A stretch of DNA of 64,000 nt from an uncultured Marvinbryantia sp. (GTDB lineage Bacteria > Bacillota > Clostridia > Lachnospirales > Lachnospiraceae): the NCBI RefSeq assembly GCF_905201705.1, contig NZ_CAJKOX010000024.1:1-64000 (forward strand), written 5' to 3'. Shown in pieces: positions 58,008 through 64,000 of this stretch. The notes under the pieces are model-generated. The model was given only the letters and a program-made list of their open reading frames with translations. It had not been told where the DNA came from and searched no databases. Each line of letters starts with the position of its first letter. Within the stretch, counting starts at the first letter, position 1. The translations under genes and the position numbers were made by a program.

Positions 58008-59594
58008 ATGGAAATACTGGAAATCAGAATGGATCATTTTGGAAAATTTAACGGACAGAGCATGACGTTTCATCCGGGAGTCAATATCATTTACGGGGAC
58101 AATGAGACGGGAAAGAGTACCATGCGCGCTTTTATACGGGATATGTTTTACGGGATCGACAGAATGCGCGGCCGCGCGGCGCAGCAGGATGAATATAGTC
58201 TGCGCCAGCCGTGGGAGAATGGCAGTTATTTTTCCGGGATGCTTAGGTTTCGCAGCAAAGATAAAATTTACCGGATAGAACGAAACTTTGAGAAGCGGGA
58301 TAAAGCGGTGCGGCTGATCTGTGAGACGGAAGGCCGTGAGCTGGATGCAGAGGAGCTTTCCGGTTTCCTGCAGGACATGGACGAGACAGCATTCTCCAAC
58401 ACTGTGTTTTACGGCGGACAGAGCGGTGAGACGGACGAGGGGCTGGCAAACGCTGTGCGAAACGGCATGATTAACGCCGGGAGCGGTTCTTTGTCCGGTA
58501 TAGATGGGGCGAAGGCAATGGAGGAGCTGAAGGAGGAGCGGAAACGTCTGGAGCGCGAGAAAAAGCAGAAGGTTGCTGCGAAAATTGAAAAAATGCAGGA
58601 GCTTTCCGTAAAGATAGATTATGCGCAGCAGGAGCTGGAGCAGCTTACATCGCAGGAGATGAAGCAGCGCGAGCGCCTCAAAGCTCTGGAGGAGGAGATC
58701 GGGGAAGCCGGTGAGGCATATAGCCGTGCGGCAGAAGAAGATATTCCCGGAAATGCCGGGACGCCTGTCTGGAAAATCGGTAAGATCACCATGGCGGTGA
58801 TCGCGGTAGCGGCGCTGGCAGTCGCATTGGTGATGTCGGCATGGCAGGTGCGCGCAGGAGCGGTGGCTGTTATTCTGCTTGCCTGTCTGGGCGTACAGTT
58901 TTTCGGCGTGCGCGACCAGAAGCAGAAGGACAGGATGAAGGAGCAGGAGGCGTATCTTCGCGAACAGCGGATGCGCCGCGAATATGAACGGCAGAAGGCG
59001 CAGTATGAGCGTCAGCAAAGGAACGCGCCGAAGAAGGAGCGGCTGCTTGCCAACCTGGAGTGGGCGGTAAACGCGCGCAAAGAAAAACAGGTGATGCTTG
59101 AAGAGCTGCAGGAGCAGCAAAAGATACTGAAAAAGGAAAAGGGCGAGGTGGAGGAGCTGGAGCAGAAGCTGTCCGCCGTGTATCTTGCGATAGATACGCT
59201 CTCGGAGGTGATGAATGACATCTACCAGGAATATGCACAAAAGCTTAACGAGCGGATTTCCGAAATTTTATTGGTGATCACCTGCGGAAAATACACGGGC
59301 GCATATCTGGATGAAAATTTTCAGGTGCGGGTGAGCACGCCGCAGAAGCTGCTGTCCATCTGGCAGGTGAGCCGCGGAACGATGGAACAGATCTATTTTG
59401 CGCTGCGCATGGCGTGCGCGGAGTTTTTAAACCAGGAGGATGCGCTGCCGCTGATATTGGATGACGCTTTCCTCACATACGACGACACCCGCCTTGAGCA
59501 GACACTGCGGTGGCTGGCTCTTAGCGGGCGTCAGGTACTGCTGTTCACCTGCCATCGGAGAGAGCAGGAGATACTAAAGCGGATATATGAGTAA
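58008..59594 (+). CDS. yhaN: YhaN/SbcC-like AAA ATPase with membrane segments in the coiled coil
   Basis: 528 residues, much shorter than B. subtilis YhaN (about 960). Walker A is YGDNETGKSTMRAF (~29-42). A coiled coil from ~165-245 is interrupted by two hydrophobic helices (~260-300, ITMAVIAVAALAVALVM and VAVILLACLGVQFFGV), then a second coiled coil (~305-395). The C-terminal lobe has the signature VSRGTMEQIYFALR and Walker B LPLILDDAFLTYDD. It should clamp DNA ends with the YhaO-like nuclease, possibly at the membrane. It ends 12 nt from the converging prs stop. Confidence 0.87.
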   Translation: MEILEIRMDHFGKFNGQSMTFHPGVNIIYGDNETGKSTMRAFIRDMFYGIDRMRGRAAQQDEYSLRQPWENGSYFSGMLRFRSKDKIYRIERNFEKRDKAVRLICETEGRELDAEELSGFLQDMDETAFSNTVFYGGQSGETDEGLANAVRNGMINAGSGSLSGIDGAKAMEELKEERKRLEREKKQKVAAKIEKMQELSVKIDYAQQELEQLTSQEMKQRERLKALEEEIGEAGEAYSRAAEEDIPGNAGTPVWKIGKITMAVIAVAALAVALVMSAWQVRAGAVAVILLACLGVQFFGVRDQKQKDRMKEQEAYLREQRMRREYERQKAQYERQQRNAPKKERLLANLEWAVNARKEKQVMLEELQEQQKILKKEKGEVEELEQKLSAVYLAIDTLSEVMNDIYQEYAQKLNERISEILLVITCGKYTGAYLDENFQVRVSTPQKLLSIWQVSRGTMEQIYFALRMACAEFLNQEDALPLILDDAFLTYDDTRLEQTLRWLALSGRQVLLFTCHRREQEILKRIYE

Positions 59595-59606
59595 AAAGCA
59601 GATAGC

Positions 59607-60776
59607 CTACGCGTTTGCTTTTTCCAGGAAACGCTGGATGCGGTCGAGCGGGCTTAACAGCTCGCTGATGGAAGCGTCGTGGTTCAGCGTGTCGATAATG
59701 TAGGCAAGATATTTGCTGAGATCACAGCTTGTATAATATTTTTTCGAGAGCAGCTCCGGCGTCTGATAAACAAGGTTCGTCGTGAGCAGATAGTCGAATA
59801 TGCCGTCCTCGTATGCTTTGTCGAATTTCTCCAACCCGTTCGTGAAAAGACCGAAGGTAGCACAGAGAAAGATTCTTCTCGCTTTGCGTTTTTTCAGTGC
59901 GGAAGCCACCTCCAGCATACTGTCGCCGGAGGAAATCATATCGTCGATGATCACCATGTCCTTGCCTTCCACGTTGGAGCCAAGAAACTCATGCGCTACG
60001 ATCGGATTGCGTCCGTCTACGATCTTTGAGTAATCTCTTCTCTTATAGAACATACCCATATCAAGACCGAGCACGTTTGCCATATAGACGGCGCGGCTCA
60101 TGCCGCCTTCATCCGGACTGATGATCATCATGGAATCTTTGTCAATGTGAAGATCTGGCTGCGCTTTAAACAGGCCCTTGATAAACTGGTATACCGGCTG
60201 TACCGTCTCGAAACCGTGCAGCGGGATCGCGTTCTGTACGCGCGGATCATGTGCATCGAAGGTGATGATGTTGTCGACGCCCATGTTTGTCAGTTCCTGA
60301 AGAGCCAGCGCGCAGTCGAGGGATTCGCGGCCGCTTCTCTTGTGCTGGCGCCCCTCATATAAAAACGGCATGATCACTGTGATGCGCTTTGCTTTTCCCT
60401 CTGCGGCTGCAATGATGCGCTTGAGGTCCTGAAAGTGATCGTCCGGCGACATATGATTCGTGCGTCCGGCAAGAGAGTAGGTGAGACTGTAATTGCAGAC
60501 GTCGACCAGGATATAGAGGTCATTGCCGCGCACCGAGTCGTTGATCGTGCCCTTTGCCTCACCGGAACCGAAACGGGGGACCTTTGCATTTACAAGGTAG
60601 CTGTCTTTTTCATATTCGCGAAAAGCAATGGTTTCTTTGTGTTCGTGGTCGCGCTCTTTGCGCCAGTTCACCAGGTACTGGTCGATTTTCTCGCCAAGCT
60701 CCCTGCAGCTTGCAAGCGGGATCAGTGCGAGCGGTCCGACCGGGATGGTGTTCAAATTGCGTTCTTCTGTCTGCAT
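59607..60776 (-). CDS. prs: Ribose-phosphate pyrophosphokinase (variant long form)
   Basis: 389 residues, versus about 315 in the usual enzyme. It makes PRPP from ribose 5-phosphate and ATP. The PRPP-binding loop is VIIDDMISSGDSM (~270), the N-terminal half has MPFLYEGRQHKRSGRESL replacing the normal PYARQDRK region, and FDAHDPRVQNA corresponds to the D-H-[PR]-Q segment. The N-terminal extension and insertions place it in a divergent clostridial group. It has its own promoter and lies downstream of, but apart from, the dnaI gene. Confidence 0.88.
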   Translation of the reverse strand: MQTEERNLNTIPVGPLALIPLASCRELGEKIDQYLVNWRKERDHEHKETIAFREYEKDSYLVNAKVPRFGSGEAKGTINDSVRGNDLYILVDVCNYSLTYSLAGRTNHMSPDDHFQDLKRIIAAAEGKAKRITVIMPFLYEGRQHKRSGRESLDCALALQELTNMGVDNIITFDAHDPRVQNAIPLHGFETVQPVYQFIKGLFKAQPDLHIDKDSMMIISPDEGGMSRAVYMANVLGLDMGMFYKRRDYSKIVDGRNPIVAHEFLGSNVEGKDMVIIDDMISSGDSMLEVASALKKRKARRIFLCATFGLFTNGLEKFDKAYEDGIFDYLLTTNLVYQTPELLSKKYYTSCDLSKYLAYIIDTLNHDASISELLSPLDRIQRFLEKANA

Positions 60777-60806
60777 GATTGTTCCTCCGTAGGTTTTTTC
60801 ACTAAC

Positions 60807-60834
60807 ATCATAACATAAAAGTTTATTTATTCAA
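60807..60834 (-). promoter_or_regulatory. Promoter of prs
   Basis: Minus-strand TTGAAT (60829-60834), 16-nt spacer and TATGAT (60807-60812), the latter preceded by TGT. The -35 overlaps the last codons of the dnaI-like gene. Confidence 0.72.
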
Positions 60835-61837
60835 GGCTTTTTTTCTTTTGTGAGATCTGTTCCATCTTCTTTAAAAGGCGGATGTCCTTCCCAAACAGCT
60901 TCAGCATGGTATAGCTTGTTGAGATGCGCGAAAAGATGCGCTCCGAGTAGGTATCCTTAAATGCTTTCAGCGAGAGATTGGTGGAGATAATGGTGGATTT
61001 TTGCGCTGTGAGCCGTTCGTTAATACAGAGAAACAGCTCGGAATTCACAAAGGTATTTGTGATCTCGGTGCCGAGGTCGTCGATGATCAGCAGGTCGCAG
61101 CTATAGATGGCATCCAGAGCCACCTGCGCGTCCTCCGTTTTTCCAAAGCGCTTCTGTGCGATCATCTCGAAAAGCTCCTGCGCCGAAAAATAGACCACCG
61201 AATGCGTCGTGTCCAGAAGCTCTTTGGCAATACAGTGGGAGAGGAAGGTTTTTCCGGTCCCGGTGTCTCCGTAGAAGAACAGGTTTGCGTTCGCAGTGTC
61301 GAAATCCCGGACAAACTGACGGCAGACGGCGTGAACCTTCTGCATTCGCTCCAGTGAGGAAACACCGCTGAGCTCTTCCTTCAGCTCGGCAGAGTAATAA
61401 TCGAAGGAAAAGTTATCAAAATTTTCCACATCCAGAACGCCGCGAAGATTTGACTGCGTGTACAGAAGATCGATCTCTGCCTTCTGGAAGCAGCGGCATT
61501 TCTGACCGTCGACATAGCCGAGGTCGCGGCAGTCCGGACAATCGTATGTCATTTCAAGATAATTGGCGGGGAAGCCGCCGGCAAGAAGCACCTGCTCCCG
61601 CTCTGCGCCGAGAACGGCGATCCGTTCCTTCAAAACGGAAAGGGCAGCGTCGTTCCCGGATAAAAGCTCCCGGGCGCACTGCACGCTTGCCGAGGCGATC
61701 TCATCGTCAATTTCTTTGATGCGCGGCAGTTTTTCACGCACCTCACGAACGCGTTCCTCCATCTGGCGGCGGTGCATTGCCTGACGGCGGTAGTAATCAC
61801 GCATAATTGCATCGTATTGTGAATTATTCAGTGCCAC
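60827..61837 (-). CDS. DnaI/DnaC-like helicase loader ATPase
   Basis: 336 residues. The N-terminal part (~1-85) is a coiled helical region; then a zinc-binding segment CPDCRDLGYVDGQKCRC (~98-114) precedes the AAA+ domain. Walker A is FYGDTGTGKTFLS, Walker B LLIIDDLGTEI, and the sensor region reads TIISTNLSLKAFKDTYSERI, with the arginine finger downstream. It should load the DnaB-type replicative helicase. It starts 11 nt after the dnaD-like gene, matching the B. subtilis DnaD-DnaI primosome partnership. Confidence 0.9.
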   Translation of the reverse strand: MALNNSQYDAIMRDYYRRQAMHRRQMEERVREVREKLPRIKEIDDEIASASVQCARELLSGNDAALSVLKERIAVLGAEREQVLLAGGFPANYLEMTYDCPDCRDLGYVDGQKCRCFQKAEIDLLYTQSNLRGVLDVENFDNFSFDYYSAELKEELSGVSSLERMQKVHAVCRQFVRDFDTANANLFFYGDTGTGKTFLSHCIAKELLDTTHSVVYFSAQELFEMIAQKRFGKTEDAQVALDAIYSCDLLIIDDLGTEITNTFVNSELFLCINERLTAQKSTIISTNLSLKAFKDTYSERIFSRISTSYTMLKLFGKDIRLLKKMEQISQKKKSLE

Positions 61838-61848
61838 GTTTCTCCTCC

Positions 61849-62997
61849 TCAGCAGTCAAGAAGCTGCTGCTCAAGCTGTTCAAAATCGTAATCGCGCTGC
61901 GGGAAATTGTTAAATCTGTTTGCGGAAGCGTTTTTTCGCCCGGGCTGAGACTTCTGTGCGGGCGCCGCGGCAGGCGCCGGACGGTCCAGGGCGGCGATAT
62001 CGCTCAGACGGGCGATGCCCGCCTCCTTCCAGCTTGCCAGGATCTTGTCCGCATACTGGAAATTTGGCGCATGCGTGCGGTTAATGGTGCGGCGGCACGC
62101 CTCCAGCACAACCTCCAGTGAGAAGTGGTACTGTGTGAACCAGCGTGCCATCATCTCGGCTTCCGCCTGTGCCGGACCGCGGTCCTTGATGCCAAAAGCA
62201 TTCATGACAGCGTAGTAGTCCTTGCTGTAAAGGTTTGTATCCTTTTTTGCATCCGCGACGGTGGAGATCTGTTTGGAAGCCCATTCCAGCGCGACGGCAC
62301 GGATGTAGCTGATGCTGCGTTTCCCTTTGGAAACACAGTATTCGATCAGATACTCGATCAGATCCACGGAAAAATGCAGCTCGTCGTAAAAGTATAAGAT
62401 ATTGGTGACCTCTGTGCTGCTAAGCTTTTTACCGAGGTATTGCTGTGCGATATACATGAGCTGCTGGATATCCTCCTGCGCGGCAAGCTCTTTTTTCCGG
62501 TCCGCCGATATAGAGATCCGTTTTGGCTCGGAATCGCTGCGCAGCGGGAAATCTGCTGCGTGCGAAGCATAGCTGTCCAGACGGTTCCCGGCATCGGAAA
62601 CGACCGCGGTCTCCTCTGCGTAAGAAGGGACGCTCTCCTGCGTGCGCTGCGCAGAGCGGGCATAGTCCGCAGTCTTTTGAGGATCCGGAAAGGAAACGCC
62701 GTCTGTCAGTGTGATGCTTTCCAATTCCCCGTCCGGGGTATAGCTGATCTGCAGAAGCTTTTTCTTTTCCCAGTATGTGAGGGCACGTTTTACATCGCTT
62801 TCCGTGTGGTTGAAGATATCCGCGATCACAGAAAGGGAAAGCTCGCGATCCGTATCGCTGCTGCGGAGCAGATAAAGATAAATCTTTACGAACTCCCCAT
62901 TTGCCGAGGGCATATATTCATCAAAAAAACGATTGTGAACCAGCGTATAGTCGCCGGAATGGTATTTATGTAAGATCAATTTGTTCACCTGCCGCAT
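61849..62997 (-). CDS. dnaD: DnaD-family primosome protein
   Basis: 382 residues. The N-terminal winged-helix domain (~1-95) reads VHNRFFDEYMPSANGEFVKI then LSVIADIFNHTESDVKRALT. A variable, disordered linker (~105-185) follows. The C-terminal DnaD_2/DnaB_2 domain (~190-290) has LSSTEVTNILYFYDELHFSV and YIRAVALEWASK, the YxxxIAxxW-type motif. A second similar helix set is at ~285-335, so there may be two C-terminal repeats, as in B. subtilis DnaB. It remodels DNA and recruits the loader encoded next to it. A DnaA-box cluster lies in its upstream region. Confidence 0.9.
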   Translation of the reverse strand: MRQVNKLILHKYHSGDYTLVHNRFFDEYMPSANGEFVKIYLYLLRSSDTDRELSLSVIADIFNHTESDVKRALTYWEKKKLLQISYTPDGELESITLTDGVSFPDPQKTADYARSAQRTQESVPSYAEETAVVSDAGNRLDSYASHAADFPLRSDSEPKRISISADRKKELAAQEDIQQLMYIAQQYLGKKLSSTEVTNILYFYDELHFSVDLIEYLIEYCVSKGKRSISYIRAVALEWASKQISTVADAKKDTNLYSKDYYAVMNAFGIKDRGPAQAEAEMMARWFTQYHFSLEVVLEACRRTINRTHAPNFQYADKILASWKEAGIARLSDIAALDRPAPAAAPAQKSQPGRKNASANRFNNFPQRDYDFEQLEQQLLDC

Positions 62998-63152
62998 TTT
63001 GCCGCTAACGTACTTTCTTCGCAGATTCGCGAAGCCGTTGCGGTATGTTTTTTATAAGAAGTGGGACGCGCACACTGCGTCCATTAGCAGTATATCATAG
63101 CTTTTTTAAAAAGAAAACAACGACTTATACCGGACATTTTTGTGGAAATCCG
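62998..63152 (-). other. Leader/intergenic region upstream of dnaD
   Basis: Holds a small palindrome, CTTCGC/GCGAAG (63017-63022, 63029-63034), and an AT-rich stretch with TTTTTTAAAAAG near 63100. No gene is visible. I do not see an unambiguous -35/-10 pair. Confidence 0.5.
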
Positions 63153-63179
63153 TGTGGATAATGTGGATAATGTGGACAA
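63153..63179 (-). promoter_or_regulatory. DnaA-box cluster 1 (three abutting 9-mers)
   Basis: Minus strand TTATCCACA at 63153-63161 and 63162-63170, then TTGTCCACA at 63171-63179, joined without spacers. The first two match the consensus DnaA box exactly and the third differs at one base. Confidence 0.85.
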
Positions 63180-63329
63180 AAGAAAAGCTCCTGTTTTTAA
63201 CGCAACCAAAAATATTGTGGAAAAATCAAGGTTTGTCGAATTATAAGACATTATGCGTCCGGAGTTATGTCGACAATGATTTGCACAAAAAATTCCACAC
63301 GCCGATTTGCGCAATTTTGTGCATAAGCG

Positions 63330-63347
63330 TGTGGATAATGTGGATAA
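63330..63347 (-). promoter_or_regulatory. DnaA-box cluster 2 (two abutting 9-mers)
   Basis: Minus-strand TTATCCACA at 63330-63338 and again at 63339-63347, immediately after the murC stop codon. Together with cluster 1 they bracket about 150 bp of A/T-rich sequence. Confidence 0.85.
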
Positions 63348-63348
63348 G

Positions 63349-64000
63349 TTATTCGCCAAGAAGCTTTTCCCCGATTTTAACGACATCTCCGGCACCCATG
63401 GTTATCAACAAATCGCCGTGTACACATTTTTCCAGCAAAAATGTTTCGATCTCGTCGAAGGATGGAAAATAATGCGCTTCGGTACCGAGCGCCTCGATTT
63501 TTTCGCGCAGCGTATCGGAGCTGATGCCAAGATTGTCAGTCTCGCGGGCGGCATAGATGTCTGCGAGCACGACCTTGTCCGCCAGGGAGAGCGCTTTCGC
63601 GAAATCGTCCATCAGCGCCTTCGTGCGCGTGTATGTATGCGGCTGGAACACGCACCAGAGCGTCCCGTGCGGACAGTTTTTGGCAGCCGTTAGGGTAGCG
63701 GTGATTTCCGTGGGATGGTGTGCGTAGTCGTCCACAATGGTCACGCCGCCCACTTTTCCCTTGTACTGGAAGCGGCGGTCTGTACCCGCGAAATCCCAAA
63801 GCCCCTTCTGCGCCGTCTCGCGCGGAATATGAAGAAGATCGGCGAGCGCGAGCGCGGCGACGGCGTTATCCACATTGTGGATGCCCGGCACGCGCAGCTC
63901 GTAGTGACCGAGCGTTTCACCATCCCTTGTGAGGTCGAAGGACGCGCAGGCAAGCTCGTTATAGGTAATATTTGTCGCGGAGTAGCCGCAGCCTGCCTCA
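63349..64000 (-). CDS. murC: UDP-N-acetylmuramate--L-alanine ligase, C-terminal part (cut by window end)
   Basis: The last ~216 codons are in the window; the frame is open past 64000. It adds L-alanine to UDP-MurNAc, the first amino acid of the stem peptide. The Mur ligase motifs visible are GIHNVDNAVAALALA, DFAGTDRRFQYKG, VDDYAHHPTEI and VFQPHTYTRTKAL, the last two characteristic of MurC. The C-terminus ends LLITMGAGDVVKIGEKLLGE. It reads toward dnaD, with about 350 nt between. Confidence 0.95.
   Translation of the reverse strand, partial: EAGCGYSATNITYNELACASFDLTRDGETLGHYELRVPGIHNVDNAVAALALADLLHIPRETAQKGLWDFAGTDRRFQYKGKVGGVTIVDDYAHHPTEITATLTAAKNCPHGTLWCVFQPHTYTRTKALMDDFAKALSLADKVVLADIYAARETDNLGISSDTLREKIEALGTEAHYFPSFDEIETFLLEKCVHGDLLITMGAGDVVKIGEKLLGE

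Noticed and set aside
63120..63350. Chromosomal origin oriC
   Set aside because: Several DnaA boxes are present but dnaA, dnaN, recF and rnpA/rpmH are not in the visible sequence; a secondary DnaA-box cluster is the safer reading.

Overview
The window looks like a chromosomal segment of a gut Firmicute, most likely a Lachnospiraceae (Clostridium cluster XIVa) species. I infer this from the roughly half-GC, Gram-positive gene set: single-chain PurL, DnaD and DnaI-type primosome proteins, an M18 aminopeptidase, PduL, YARHG and SH3b secreted proteins, strong AGGAGG ribosome-binding sites and extended -10 promoters. No rRNA, tRNA, CRISPR array or intact insertion sequence was found.

Layout. 1-6078: oligopeptide ABC transporter oppBCDF, then oppA from its own promoter; this OppA lacks a lipobox cysteine. 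6131-11940: secreted CAP protein, Mrp/NBP35 ATPase, aromatic-acid-exporter-like protein, membrane-anchored lysozyme (minus) and a galactokinase-family enzyme. 11962-14090 (minus): TetR regulator and MFS exporter with matching palindromic operators. 14155-22408: an operon of three very large surface proteins (paired NPCBM-like modules; a 1604-residue zinc-ribbon/TM/C-type lectin/NPCBM protein; a YARHG protein carrying an FMN-binding domain). 22436-30142: an accessory region with three sets of degenerate tandem repeats, a small Cys-rich protein, LutC-like protein, decayed gene fragments, a lantibiotic-resistance-type RR/HK/ABC locus with four 11-bp direct repeats at its promoter, and an AbrB/PIN toxin-antitoxin pair.

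30279-42759 returns to housekeeping: argS, an envelope operon (SH3b-YARHG protein, membrane protein, amidase, CPBP protease, signal peptidase I), M18 aminopeptidase, PduL and purL. 42781-45357 holds a large palindrome, a methyltransferase/membrane protein pair behind a long structured leader, and a diverged RAYT-type gene near palindromes. 45421-53505 is a second sensor/exporter locus: RR, HK, then adaptor, ABC ATPase, second adaptor and FtsX/MacB-type permease. Two copies of the same 10-11-11-bp phased repeat precede it, one of them in front of a short apparently non-coding transcription unit with its own terminator.

53518-56226: a DUF4143 ATPase behind four repeats spaced 32-33 bp, then a yybP-ykoY (manganese) riboswitch controlling an unknown protein and a YccF protein. 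56251-64000: mscL with a zinc ribbon, a YhaO/YhaN-like nuclease/ATPase pair, prs, and on the minus strand murC, dnaD and a dnaI-like loader, with at least five DnaA-box 9-mers between murC and dnaD.

Leading candidates for something undescribed are the giant lectin/flavin surface operon, the exporter locus with its repeat-controlled short transcript, the DnaA-box cluster ahead of the primosome operon, and the tandem hairpin repeats whose stems change in a compensatory way. All functional claims are from reading sequence only; no database search was run.
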